Shown here one piece after another: positions 52,805-62,084 of a stretch of DNA of 64,000 bases. Below the pieces are notes generated by a model. The model saw only the letters and a list, made by a program, of their open reading frames with translations, was not told where the DNA came from and made no database searches. The number at the start of each line of letters is the position of its first letter. Position 1 is the first letter of the stretch. Source of the DNA: Chitinophagales bacterium (lineage in GTDB: Bacteria > Bacteroidota > Bacteroidia > Chitinophagales > UBA10324). Position numbers and translations under genes: made by a program. Where the stretch lies: NCBI GenBank assembly GCA_025057275.1, contig JANWXQ010000095.1, positions 20,692 to 84,691 of the forward strand. The letters are read 5' to 3'.

Positions 52805-53905
52805 CTAACTGACTTCACTTTCTACGGTTTGACGCAACAAGGCATTTTGCATGGCGATCTGCCGGGCAACTTCTCCGGCCAGTTCAGCAAAGGCCCGGCG
52901 AAGATCTTCCGGCAGAGAACCATCCGGAAGATTTCCTTCATCCTCCAATTCACGCAATTGCTCTACCATCGGAATTTCTGCCAGCAAGGGCACCTGAAAT
53001 TCATCCGCCAGCTTTTTGCCCCCTCCTTTTCCGAACAAATAATACCTTCTGCCGGGCAACTCGGGAGGAGCAAAAAACGACATGTTTTCCACCACACCCA
53101 GAATGGGTACCGAAATGGGTTTTATTCGAAACATAGCAGCGGCCTTACGCGCATCGGCCAATGCCACTTCCTGCGGGGTGGTGACAATGACCGCTCCGCT
53201 GAGCGGAACGGTCTGCACCAATGTCAGATGGATATCTCCTGTTCCCGGGGGCAGGTCCACGATCAGGTAATCCAGTTCACCCCAATCGCAATCGCTAACC
53301 AGTTGACGCAGCGCTGAAGAAACCATCGGTCCCCGCCAAACAACGGCCTGGGCATCCTCGATGAGCAAACCAATGGATAAAGCGCTGATACCCGCAACCG
53401 GAATGGGCTTCATGCGCAGGCCGGCTTCCAGCTCAACCACCGGGGGCCGCTGGCCTTTGATGCCCAGCATGGTGGGTACCGAAGGGCCGTAAATATCGGC
53501 ATCAAGCAAACCGACCCGTGCTCCTTCATGGGCCAGTGCCAGGGCCAGATTTACGGCAACGGTAGATTTTCCGACGCCGCCCTTACCGGAGGCAATGGCC
53601 ACAATGTTTTTAACCTGGGGCAAAACAGCTGTCGGTTTTCTGCCTGTTACTTCGGCGTCCACCTTGATCTGTACACTGACCTGATCGCCGATAAACTGCC
53701 GAATGGCATTTTCGCAGGCACGGGTCAATACCTCTTTCAACGGACAAGCCGGTGTGGTTAGCACCAACCGAAACGACACTTCATTTCCGGATACGTGCAG
53801 ATCCTGAACCATATTCAAGCTGACGATGTCTTTTTTCAGATCGGGATCATCCACGTAGCTTAGTGCCCTCAGCACCGACTCCGCTGTAAACGGCAGCTTT
53901 TCCAT
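52805..53905 (-). CDS. mrp: Mrp/ApbC family Fe-S cluster carrier ATPase
   Basis: A 366-residue protein. The N-terminal DUF59/MIP18 domain is at about 1-90 (ESVLRALSYVDDPDLKKDIV). A ParA/MinD-like P-loop ATPase (deviant Walker A SGKGGVGKSTVAVNL, about residue 107; DLPPGTGDIHLTL) follows. Fe-S carriage needs C-terminal cysteines, but I do not see a clear CxxC, so cluster binding may differ from E. coli Mrp. The ATG is 8 nt after a perfect promoter box. It heads the operon with the NifU-like gene and pyrF. Confidence 0.9.
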   Translation of the reverse strand: MEKLPFTAESVLRALSYVDDPDLKKDIVSLNMVQDLHVSGNEVSFRLVLTTPACPLKEVLTRACENAIRQFIGDQVSVQIKVDAEVTGRKPTAVLPQVKNIVAIASGKGGVGKSTVAVNLALALAHEGARVGLLDADIYGPSVPTMLGIKGQRPPVVELEAGLRMKPIPVAGISALSIGLLIEDAQAVVWRGPMVSSALRQLVSDCDWGELDYLIVDLPPGTGDIHLTLVQTVPLSGAVIVTTPQEVALADARKAAAMFRIKPISVPILGVVENMSFFAPPELPGRRYYLFGKGGGKKLADEFQVPLLAEIPMVEQLRELEDEGNLPDGSLPEDLRRAFAELAGEVARQIAMQNALLRQTVESEVS

Positions 53906-53913
53906 CAGTCCTG

Positions 53914-53921
53914 CAAAGGTA
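53914..53921 (-). promoter_or_regulatory. TAnnTTTG -7 promoter element for mrp-nifU-pyrF
   Basis: A perfect TACCTTTG on the minus strand with 8 nt between it and the mrp ATG. It is the same spacing as at 6727 and 59460. Confidence 0.65.
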
Positions 53922-53944
53922 GCGAATCAGGAGGGCGTGGCCGG

Positions 53945-56107
53945 TTACAGCCGGCGCAGACGCAGCAATAAGGAGTTCCCGATCACCATCAGGTCGCTAA
54001 AGGCCATGGAAAATGCTGCGATCATCGGCTGCAGGTAGCCAAAAGCGGCTATCGGAATGGCCAAGGCATTGTAAAAAAAGGCCCAGAACAGGTTTTGCCG
54101 GATGGTTCGCAAGGTCAGGCGACTGAGCTTCCAGGCATGTTCCACCCGCCGCAGATTGTTATGCAGCAGCACAATCTGGGAGGCATCTACTGCTACAGCC
54201 GTTGCGTTGCTCAATGAAATTCCCACGTCGGCAGCGGCCAGGGCCGGTGCGTCGTTGATGCCATCGCCCACCATGGCAACCAACCCATCACGTCGAAGTT
54301 TTTCTATGATTTTTAGCTTATCAGCCGGTAATACGCTACCGTAGAATTCAGAAATGCCCAAATGGTCAGCAAGCCGCCTGACGCGAAACTCATGGTCACC
54401 ACTTAGCAGCACGATGCGAATGCCCTTGCTGCGCAAAAACGCCATCAGTTCACCTGCCTCCCCACGCAATTCATCCTCCAAGGCAAGCCGGCCAATCAGC
54501 TTGCCGTTTTTTAGCACCACAACATTCCAGTGGGCATCCATGGGCTCCGACACGATCCGGGGAGAACCGATTCGATATTCGTTTCCATGCTCATCGGTGC
54601 CGGCTACTTCCAGGCCTTTTTTTTCCGTTACCGTTTTCAGGTGCAGCGGCGGTGCGTCGCAAAAAAGGTTTCGCAATGAAACGGCCAGCGGATGCGTAGA
54701 ATGACGCTCCAGGGCAGCCACTACGGAAGCTACTTCTTCGTTCGTTACCCCAAATGTTTCCCGGTCGGCTAACCGGAAGCCTCCCGTCGTCAAGGTTCCG
54801 GTCTTGTCAAAAACCATGGTGCGTACCTGAGCCAGAAGCTCCAGCGCATGCACACTTTTAACCAAAATTCCCATGCGTGCTGCCCTGCCCACCCCAACGG
54901 CCACGGCTGTAGGAGTAGCCAGCCCCATGGCGCAGGGACAGGCAATAACCAGCACGGCGATGGCCGGCATAAGTGCCGACTCAAAGGGCAAACCGACAAT
55001 CCAATGTCCCACAACCAGGGTGCTCACAGCAATCGCCAACACTACGGGTACAAATACGGCCGTTACGCGATCCGCCTGTTTTTGTACGGTGGCCTTGGAG
55101 CGTTGTGCTTCTTCCACCGAAGCAATGATTTGCGATAAAACCGTCTCCGCACCTGTGGCTTCAGCCTGCATGCGAAGGCTGCCTTCGACCACTACGGTGC
55201 CACCAATCAGGCGGTCGCCCGCTCCTTTCTGCACCGGAGCCGATTCGCCGGTAACCATGGACTCATCCAGCAGCGCTGATCCCGAAACCACCCTGCCGTC
55301 GCAGGCGATGCGTTCCCCGCTGATCACCGACAAATAGTCGCCCCTGCGGATGTCGGAAACATCCACGGTTTCTTCCACCTCAAAGCGGGAATCGCCGAAA
55401 AATGCAATGCGCCTTGCTTTCATCGGCTGCAATCGGACCAGCTCGCGAACGGCAGAGCGCGTCTGGGCAACAGCACGTTTTTCAATGACGTTGCCTAACA
55501 ATACCAGCGTGATAATGGCCGCCGCTGTTTCAAAAAACAAATACCGCTCTTCCTGCAATATGAGCGTGCCATAAATGCTGTACACAAAAGCCGATGTGCT
55601 GCCGATAAAAATGAGCACGTCCATGTTAGCCATGCCGTTCCGAGCCGCTTGCCATGCACTGCGACCGAACTGGTACCAACCGATGAGCATTACCGGTACG
55701 GTCAGGGCAAACTGGACCCAGGCTTCATGAAGGGCCTGCACCGGCAAAATCATATGCAGGAGCAGCGGTGCAGTGAACACCGCTGAGGCCAGAAACCGGC
55801 CTTCCAAAGTCAGCAACGCATGCGTTGTTCTTGATGTCTCCCCTGAAGGATGCTTCACCCGATAGCCCATGCGTAACAATCCGCGCTGAAGCATTTCAGG
55901 ATCGCTGACCGTTCCTTCAAACGTTACCCGGCCGGTCAGGTAATCGGAATGCACATTCTTCATGCCTTTTTTCTGCAGATACGTGTTTATGGTGTTGGCA
56001 CAACTGACGCATGTCATGCCCTCTACCTCCCACACCACACGATCGCCTGCAGCTTTTTCGGATGGGGGTGCGGCAACAGTCCGGTTATCGTTGTTGGGAT
56101 GGTTCAT
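53945..56107 (-). CDS. Copper-type P1B ATPase (CopA-like)
   Basis: A 720-residue heavy-metal pump. The N-terminal HMA domain has VEGMTCVSCANTINTYLQ (CxxC, about residue 30-48). The membrane transport motif CPC is in VLVIACPCAMGLATPTAVAV, the phosphorylation site is FDKTGTLTTGGF, the HP motif is RHSTHPLAVSL, and the hinge is VAMVGDGINDAPALAAADVG. The last helix reads SMAFSDLMVIGNSLLLRL, so the canonical MxxSS Cu(I) site is MxxSD. It likely exports Cu(I). It is divergent from the SOD gene, with a 41-bp gap. Confidence 0.9.
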   Translation of the reverse strand: MNHPNNDNRTVAAPPSEKAAGDRVVWEVEGMTCVSCANTINTYLQKKGMKNVHSDYLTGRVTFEGTVSDPEMLQRGLLRMGYRVKHPSGETSRTTHALLTLEGRFLASAVFTAPLLLHMILPVQALHEAWVQFALTVPVMLIGWYQFGRSAWQAARNGMANMDVLIFIGSTSAFVYSIYGTLILQEERYLFFETAAAIITLVLLGNVIEKRAVAQTRSAVRELVRLQPMKARRIAFFGDSRFEVEETVDVSDIRRGDYLSVISGERIACDGRVVSGSALLDESMVTGESAPVQKGAGDRLIGGTVVVEGSLRMQAEATGAETVLSQIIASVEEAQRSKATVQKQADRVTAVFVPVVLAIAVSTLVVGHWIVGLPFESALMPAIAVLVIACPCAMGLATPTAVAVGVGRAARMGILVKSVHALELLAQVRTMVFDKTGTLTTGGFRLADRETFGVTNEEVASVVAALERHSTHPLAVSLRNLFCDAPPLHLKTVTEKKGLEVAGTDEHGNEYRIGSPRIVSEPMDAHWNVVVLKNGKLIGRLALEDELRGEAGELMAFLRSKGIRIVLLSGDHEFRVRRLADHLGISEFYGSVLPADKLKIIEKLRRDGLVAMVGDGINDAPALAAADVGISLSNATAVAVDASQIVLLHNNLRRVEHAWKLSRLTLRTIRQNLFWAFFYNALAIPIAAFGYLQPMIAAFSMAFSDLMVIGNSLLLRLRRL

Positions 56108-56148
56108 GTCGGGTAGGCCATTAGATTTACAGTTTCATTGTCCTCATC

Positions 56149-56910
56149 ATGAAAACAAAATCCGTTACATCCCGCCGCTCTTTTCTAAAGCAAAGTTCGG
56201 CAATGCTGGCTGTGGCCTTTCCGGCATGGCATATTAAACTTCCCTTTGTCAACCCCCAACAGGTTTCAGAGGAAGTTTCACAGTATGCTGCTCATCCGCA
56301 CTTTGAACTTCCAGCCTTACCGTATTCGTATGAGGCCCTCGAGCCCCATGTGGATGCACAGACCATGCGCATCCACCACGACCGGCATCATCGTGCGTAT
56401 GTGGACAACCTGAATAAAGCCATTCTCCCTGCTCCCGAGTGGCACCACAGTTCGCTGGATCATCTGATGACCAATATCAGCAAGGTGCCGGAAAACATCC
56501 GTACGGCCGTGCGCAACAACGGAGGCGGGCATTGGAACCATTCGTTCTTCTGGAAAATCATGACGCCTCAAGCCGGCGGCTCACCCTCGGGCCGCTTGCG
56601 CGAAGCCCTGATGGCCCATTGGGAAACCATGGAACGCTTTCAGGAGGCTTTTGCCAAAGCAGCGTTGAGTGTCTTTGGATCCGGATGGGCCTGGCTGATT
56701 GCGGATAACAGCGGCCGCCTCAGCATCACTACCACGCCCAATCAGGATAATCCGCTTATGGATATTGTTGCCGAGCGCGGCAAACCTGTTCTGGGAGTGG
56801 ATGTCTGGGAGCATGCCTATTACCTGAAGCATCAAAATCGCCGTGCCGATTACCTGAAAGACTGGTGGAACGTAATCAACTGGCAACAGGCTATGGCCAA
56901 TTATGGCTAA
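56149..56910 (+). CDS. Fe/Mn superoxide dismutase with Tat signal
   Basis: A 253-residue Fe/Mn SOD. The N-terminus has a twin-arginine motif (TSRRSFLKQSSAMLAVAFPA), so the folded enzyme is probably exported to the periplasm. Metal ligands lie in MRIHHDRHHRAYVDNLNKAI, GGGHWNHSFFWKIM and VDVWEHAYYLKHQNRRADYL. Fe and Mn types cannot be separated with certainty. A 7-of-8 promoter box (TAGATTTA, 56122-56129) lies 19 nt upstream. It is divergent from the copper pump, a plausible shared response to redox stress. Confidence 0.9.
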   Translation: MKTKSVTSRRSFLKQSSAMLAVAFPAWHIKLPFVNPQQVSEEVSQYAAHPHFELPALPYSYEALEPHVDAQTMRIHHDRHHRAYVDNLNKAILPAPEWHHSSLDHLMTNISKVPENIRTAVRNNGGGHWNHSFFWKIMTPQAGGSPSGRLREALMAHWETMERFQEAFAKAALSVFGSGWAWLIADNSGRLSITTTPNQDNPLMDIVAERGKPVLGVDVWEHAYYLKHQNRRADYLKDWWNVINWQQAMANYG

Positions 56911-56954
56911 GCCTGATGATGAGCCAGTAAAGAAACGCCTTCATTCAGCACCGC

Positions 56955-59339
56955 CTATCGGCTGACAACCAGCTGACCGCGGAAGGTACTGCTTGCCGTC
57001 TGGCATTCCAGCAGGTAAGCACCCGGCGTAAGGTCATGAATCGGCATCGTGATAATCTCCCCAGTAGGAGTTTCTTCCCAGCTTTTCACGTGTTGCCCGT
57101 AAAGCGAATAGACATGAACGGCAATTGTTCCTGTGCCTGCGGGCAACTTCAGTCGGATCAGCCGGTCAGCGGGATTAGGATAAATCGTCACCTGATGAGC
57201 AGAAAGAACTGCGTTACTCACGGCCAGCGCATCGAATGCGCCGAAATAATCCACTCCGGCTTCCACCACATGACCACTGCTTTGCGCATCGCTGGTTTGG
57301 AAGCGAACGGTAACCGAACCCAGATTGGAAATGTAATCCAGCACATGCAACTCATGGTAGTTCCACTGATGCATGGGGAAATTGTTCTTGTGAATTTTTA
57401 AAGCCTGTATGCTCACCGCGCCGTCAGAGATATAAACCCGAAGCGTATCGTTCGGACTTATGCTACCGCCTCCGTTGGCGAACCAGGCAAAAAACCGGAT
57501 AACCGGGTCAACATAGTCGCTCAAATCCATGGAGGGAGAGCTCAGAATCACATTGCCATTGTCCACATCGTCTTCGCCAATGGCCGTGGGGTCGCTCACA
57601 TCGTTTCCGGTAACATAGCAATGATCCCCCCAATCGCCGGCGATATCAGTTTCCGGGTTAAACGGCACTCCCAGGTAATAGGTGCCTACCGGTTCAGCCC
57701 GAACCCATTTTCCTGAGGAAGCACTGCCACTGACGGTCCATCCCTGATTCACGATAAAATCGTCGTAATAGCCCTTTCGCAACGACAAGGTAACGGGCAG
57801 GGGAGCAGCATCCACGACCACGTTATTCAGGCCTTTTTCCCGGTAACCCCATTTACCGGCATAAACGGCATACGTATCATAAAAACAGAAACCAGAGAAA
57901 TTGCCCGAGGCATCGGTGACAAAAGTGTAATCGTAACCAGAAGCGCTGATGAACCGAACCTGAGCCCCCTCGATGGGAAGACCGGTGGAGGAGTCCACCA
58001 CCATGCCGGTTACCGGTGCAGTGGCCAACGGCATGAGGGCAACATCCAATAGGGTAGTGGTGCCAGCAGTCAGCACCACATTGTTGATTACGGCTGTCTG
58101 ATAGCCGTTGCGGGACACTTCGACGGAGTAGGTGCCGCCACCGGCTAAGCCGGTCTTGTAGTAGCCGCTCAGATCACTCAACTCCGTCAAAGAAGTACCC
58201 ACCACAGTAACCGATGCATTGTAAAGGGCCGCTCCACTGGATGCATCGGTGATCGTTCCTTCCAGTCGTGCAGCAGGCACGTATTGCGGCGTAAGAACAA
58301 AAAGTCCGTCTTCAATGTTGGAAGCGATGATTGTCCCGGAGGGCAGCCAGGGATAAACACCCCAGGTGCCGTTGAATCCGCTGCCCGATCCGGCATAGGT
58401 ATCGTATTCAGCTACCTTCACCATGTTGGCCGGGTTGCTGACATCGTAAATGACCACCCCATCTCGGTAATAGGCAGCCACCAGAAAAGTATCGTTGTAC
58501 AAATGCACGTTATGAACTATAGAACCGGTTCCCGGATGCGCCTGGGCACGGTCAATCTCAGTCACATTTCCCAGATCGCTGACGTCGTATGCCGTTATGT
58601 AGCTGTTGGTAACCTCATCGGTGGTAAAGACATAGTGGTTGTCAGAAGTGGGCCAGGCATTGTGTGTGAAATCGCCCGGCGTGGGTATATCGGCCAGAAT
58701 CACCGGCGAAGCCGGATTGCTTACATCCAGGATGCGCAGAATGCCATCGTAGATTTCCGATGCCCAGAGCGTATCGCCGCGAACAAAACCATCGTGAATG
58801 TAGTGTTGGGTGTATTTGCCCAAATAGGGTGGGTTTAGCGGATCTACGCTGAGATCAAAACAGGCATATCCCTGAGCATAATCTCCACCAAAAACAAACA
58901 ACCGCCCTTTCTCATCAATCCACAGCGTGTGCCCTGTGTTCTGACTTTTTCCTGTTGCATCCTGATAGACAAACTGATAGGAAGTAACGGAAGCAGGAAG
59001 GTTTTGCAAATCCACAATGAGCAGGCCATTGTCGGTTTCGTTGGTAGCATAGGCATAATGCTGCCAAACTTTAACCTCCCGCCACAGGCTGGCGGCACCG
59101 TTGTGCTTGACGTTGAACAGCACCGTGGCATTATCAGGATCGGTAACATCCACTATAGAAAGTCCCTCATAAGTACCCACCAGAGCGTATTCCCTTCCGT
59201 TACTCACGTATGCCCACAGACTGGCGCAGCTATACGGATAGGTAACCTGATCGCGAAAGGTTAAATTGAAATTTTGGGAAAATCCCGGCTTGCTGCACAG
59301 CATCACGCCCAGCAGCAGAAGAGTGTGTCTGATTGTCAT
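56955..59339 (-). CDS. LVIVD/choice-of-anchor-B type secreted protein with T9SS sorting domain
   Basis: A 794-residue exported protein. The signal peptide is MTIRHTLLLLGVMLCSKPGF (then SQ). Residues about 25-350 are LVIVD-type propeller repeats (GLSIVDVTDPDNATVLFNVK, ILDVSNPASPVILADI, VVIYDVSNPANMVKVAEY). Two carboxypeptidase-regulatory-like domains (about 360-525) follow, then a beta-sandwich, then a T9SS type A sorting domain (VTIYPNPADRLIRLKLP ... LTPGAYLLECQTA). The frame opens at 59360, but that lies on a perfect promoter box, so 59339 is the start. The function is unknown; a surface role is inferred. Confidence 0.87.
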   Translation of the reverse strand: MTIRHTLLLLGVMLCSKPGFSQNFNLTFRDQVTYPYSCASLWAYVSNGREYALVGTYEGLSIVDVTDPDNATVLFNVKHNGAASLWREVKVWQHYAYATNETDNGLLIVDLQNLPASVTSYQFVYQDATGKSQNTGHTLWIDEKGRLFVFGGDYAQGYACFDLSVDPLNPPYLGKYTQHYIHDGFVRGDTLWASEIYDGILRILDVSNPASPVILADIPTPGDFTHNAWPTSDNHYVFTTDEVTNSYITAYDVSDLGNVTEIDRAQAHPGTGSIVHNVHLYNDTFLVAAYYRDGVVIYDVSNPANMVKVAEYDTYAGSGSGFNGTWGVYPWLPSGTIIASNIEDGLFVLTPQYVPAARLEGTITDASSGAALYNASVTVVGTSLTELSDLSGYYKTGLAGGGTYSVEVSRNGYQTAVINNVVLTAGTTTLLDVALMPLATAPVTGMVVDSSTGLPIEGAQVRFISASGYDYTFVTDASGNFSGFCFYDTYAVYAGKWGYREKGLNNVVVDAAPLPVTLSLRKGYYDDFIVNQGWTVSGSASSGKWVRAEPVGTYYLGVPFNPETDIAGDWGDHCYVTGNDVSDPTAIGEDDVDNGNVILSSPSMDLSDYVDPVIRFFAWFANGGGSISPNDTLRVYISDGAVSIQALKIHKNNFPMHQWNYHELHVLDYISNLGSVTVRFQTSDAQSSGHVVEAGVDYFGAFDALAVSNAVLSAHQVTIYPNPADRLIRLKLPAGTGTIAVHVYSLYGQHVKSWEETPTGEIITMPIHDLTPGAYLLECQTASSTFRGQLVVSR

Positions 59340-59357
59340 TGCATCATTAACAGGCAA

Positions 59358-59365
59358 CAAATGTA
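59358..59365 (-). promoter_or_regulatory. TAnnTTTG -7 promoter element for the LVIVD-type protein
   Basis: A perfect TACATTTG on the minus strand, 18 nt before the ATG at 59339. It overlaps the alternative TTG start at 59360, which is therefore rejected. Confidence 0.65.
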
Positions 59366-59459
59366 GAAATTACGTTTGGGTTAAACTTTGGACCATTTCA
59401 TTAAACTACTATCCTGGAAAGATCCCTTGTATGATTTAATCCGCCATGGCCGTATCCGC

Positions 59460-59467
59460 TATCTTTG
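59460..59467 (+). promoter_or_regulatory. TAnnTTTG -7 promoter element for miaB
   Basis: A perfect TATCTTTG with 8 nt to the miaB ATG at 59476. It lies inside the longer open frame that begins at 59446, which argues for the 59476 start. Confidence 0.65.
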
Positions 59468-59475
59468 CGGCTGTC

Positions 59476-60906
59476 ATGTCTTCTGTTTCGGACAGCGCTT
59501 TTACTTCGTATGAACCGACGGTTGCCCCTGTGGCGGCAACGCATATCGGCAGTCCACGTCGTTTTTTTATCGAAACCTATGGCTGTCAGATGAATTTCAA
59601 CGATTCCGAGATCATAGCATCGGTGCTGTCTGCAGAGGGCTTTCAGCTCACCACCGACTGCCAGCAGGCTGATGTCGTTTTGCTCAACACCTGCAGCATT
59701 CGCGAAAATGCCGAGCAGCGCGTGCGGGCCCGTCTCAGCGAATTTCAGTCGCTCAAGCGACACAATCCCGGCGTGCTCGTCGGCATTCTGGGCTGCATGG
59801 CCGAACGCCTTAAAGCCAAACTGCTGGAAGAAGAGCACATCGTTGATCTGGTGGTTGGGCCCGATGCCTACCGCAGCCTTCCCCAACTGATTGCCCGAGC
59901 CGAAAGCGGACAGAAAGCCGTTAACGTCTTGCTTTCCCGTGAAGAAACCTATGCCGATATCAGCCCGGTGCGTCTGGCATCCAACGGCGTGACAGCATTT
60001 ATCTCCATTATGCGAGGCTGCAACAACATGTGCTCATTCTGTGTGGTGCCCTTCACCCGCGGACGCGAGCGCAGCCGCCCTCCGGCTTCCATTCTCAGCG
60101 AAGCCCGCCAACTGTTTGATTCCGGCTATCGCGAAGTAACCCTGCTCGGACAAAACGTAGATTCCTACCGGTGGGAAGATCCGGCCACGCATGCTGTCGT
60201 CACGTTTGCCCAATTGCTGGATCAGGTAGCTTCCGTGCATTCCGAACTGCGCATACGATTCAGCACTTCTCATCCCAAAGACATCACCGACGACGTCCTG
60301 TCGGTTATGGCCGACCACCCCAACATCTGCCGAAACATTCATCTACCTGTGCAGTCGGGCAGTTCAGCTGTTCTGCAGCGTATGTTCCGCACGTACGATG
60401 CAGACTGGTATCGGCGTAAGGTGGACCGCATTCGCGAATACCTGCCTGACTGCGCCATTTCCACCGACATCATTGTGGGTTTCTGCGGCGAAACCGAAGA
60501 CGATCACCGGCAAACCCTGGAGATGATGGACTATGTCCGCTACCATCAGGCCTTCATGTTCCGTTATTCCGAACGCCCCGGCACCTATGCCGCCCGCCAT
60601 TTTCCTGACGATGTGCCCGATGCGGTCAAATCACGCCGCCTGCAGGAGGTCATCCAGTTGCAGAACGCGCATCAATTGCAGCGTAACCGGGAACAGATAG
60701 GAAAAATTCATCACGTGCTGGTGGAAGGCCCTTCCCGTCGTTCGCCGCAACAACTGGCCGGCAGAAATTCCCAAAACCAGATGATCGTCTTTGATGCCAG
60801 ACAGGCCCTCAAGGGCCGCTACGTCCAGGTGAAGGCGGTTTCCTGCACCTCTGCAACCCTGATCGGAACATTATGTCCCGAACCCACCAAGCACCTGAAT
60901 GATTGA
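59476..60906 (+). CDS. miaB: tRNA-2-methylthio-N6-dimethylallyladenosine synthase (MiaB)
   Basis: A 476-residue radical SAM methylthiotransferase that adds 2-methylthio to i6A37 of tRNAs. The N-terminal cluster cysteines are in FIETYGCQMNFNDSE, LLNTCSIRENAEQR and GILGCMAERL. The radical SAM motif is SIMRGCNNMCSFCVVPFTRG (CxxxCxxC), and RGRERSRP follows. A TRAM domain ends the protein. The ATG at 59476 is 8 nt after a perfect promoter box. The stop overlaps the next start by 1 bp (TGATG). Confidence 0.95.
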   Translation: MSSVSDSAFTSYEPTVAPVAATHIGSPRRFFIETYGCQMNFNDSEIIASVLSAEGFQLTTDCQQADVVLLNTCSIRENAEQRVRARLSEFQSLKRHNPGVLVGILGCMAERLKAKLLEEEHIVDLVVGPDAYRSLPQLIARAESGQKAVNVLLSREETYADISPVRLASNGVTAFISIMRGCNNMCSFCVVPFTRGRERSRPPASILSEARQLFDSGYREVTLLGQNVDSYRWEDPATHAVVTFAQLLDQVASVHSELRIRFSTSHPKDITDDVLSVMADHPNICRNIHLPVQSGSSAVLQRMFRTYDADWYRRKVDRIREYLPDCAISTDIIVGFCGETEDDHRQTLEMMDYVRYHQAFMFRYSERPGTYAARHFPDDVPDAVKSRRLQEVIQLQNAHQLQRNREQIGKIHHVLVEGPSRRSPQQLAGRNSQNQMIVFDARQALKGRYVQVKAVSCTSATLIGTLCPEPTKHLND

Positions 60907-62084
60907 TGGCGACCGTCGATCTGCAATCCATTAAAAACCGGTTTAATATCATTGGCAATGCGCCGGCCCTTAACCATGCCCTCAGCATTGCCATTCAGGT
61001 GGCGCCTACCGACCTGACCACCCTGATAACCGGTGAGAGCGGGGTGGGAAAGGAGATTTTTTCGCAGGTCATCCATCAGCTTTCGGCCCGCAAACACAAT
61101 CCGTTTATCGCCGTTAACTGCGGCGCCATTCCGGAAGGCACCATTGACTCGGAATTGTTCGGTCATGAAAAAGGCTCGTTTACCGGCGCTCACGAAGCCC
61201 GTAAAGGTTACTTTGAAACCGTCAACGGCGGAACCATCTTTCTGGATGAAATAGGGGAGTTGCCGCACGGCACCCAGGCCCGCCTGCTGCGGGTGTTGGA
61301 AACGCAGGAGTTTATCCGGGTCGGCTCATCCAAAGTGCAAAAAACCGATGTGCGCATCATTGCGGCCACCAATGTGAACCTGCTGGAACAGGTTAAGGCC
61401 GGTCGCTTCCGCGAAGACCTCTACTACCGCCTGAGCACAGTGCCCATACGTGTGCCGCCATTGCGTGAGCGCAAGGAAGATATCCCCTTGCTGTTCCGCC
61501 GATTTTGCATCGACTTCGCCGAAAAGTACCGCACTACGCCCGTTAGTCTGGATGAAGAAGCCAAACAGGTGCTGATGAACTACCGGTTTCCCGGAAACGT
61601 CCGTGAGCTGAAAAATCTGGCCGAACAGGTGTCGTTGCTTGCACCGCAAAAGCAGGTAAGCGCCGAAATCCTGCAGTCGTTCCTGCCCGGCGAAAGCAGC
61701 ACACAGCTTCCGGCTCTCATGCCTTCAGCCCATGAACTGTCGGAGCGCGAAATACTCTACAAGGTGCTCTTTGACATGCGTCAGGACATTAACGACCTGA
61801 AAAAAATCGTGTTCGGACTTGGAGGTATTCCCGCTGAAGTGCAGCCGGTATCCCCGCCATCGTTAGCCCCTGCAGAAGAACGATCCATACTGCCGGCCAA
61901 CCACAACGCCAAAGCCATAGAAGTGGAAGAAATCCGCTCGCTGCAGGAAATAGAAAAGGATGCCATCATCAAGGCCCTTCGGCGCCACAAAGGCCGGCGC
62001 AAGGATGCCGCCCGTGAACTGGGCATTTCCGACCGCACCCTGTACCGCAAGGTCAAGGAATACAAGCTTCACGATATCAAGTAA
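60906..62084 (+). CDS. Sigma-54-dependent transcriptional activator without receiver domain
   Basis: A 392-residue AAA+ activator that opens sigma-54 promoters. Walker A is TGESGVGKEIFSQVIHQL (about 40-57), the sigma-54 contact loop is EKGSFTGAHEA (GSFTGA in place of GAFTGA), Walker B is GGTIFLDEIGEL, and the arginine finger is in LYYRLSTVPIRVP. A Fis-type helix-turn-helix ends it (HKGRRKDAARELGISDRTLY). It starts almost at the AAA+ domain, so it has no input domain and may be controlled by amount or a partner. It is 1 bp overlapped with miaB and with lptE. Confidence 0.92.
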   Translation: MATVDLQSIKNRFNIIGNAPALNHALSIAIQVAPTDLTTLITGESGVGKEIFSQVIHQLSARKHNPFIAVNCGAIPEGTIDSELFGHEKGSFTGAHEARKGYFETVNGGTIFLDEIGELPHGTQARLLRVLETQEFIRVGSSKVQKTDVRIIAATNVNLLEQVKAGRFREDLYYRLSTVPIRVPPLRERKEDIPLLFRRFCIDFAEKYRTTPVSLDEEAKQVLMNYRFPGNVRELKNLAEQVSLLAPQKQVSAEILQSFLPGESSTQLPALMPSAHELSEREILYKVLFDMRQDINDLKKIVFGLGGIPAEVQPVSPPSLAPAEERSILPANHNAKAIEVEEIRSLQEIEKDAIIKALRRHKGRRKDAARELGISDRTLYRKVKEYKLHDIK

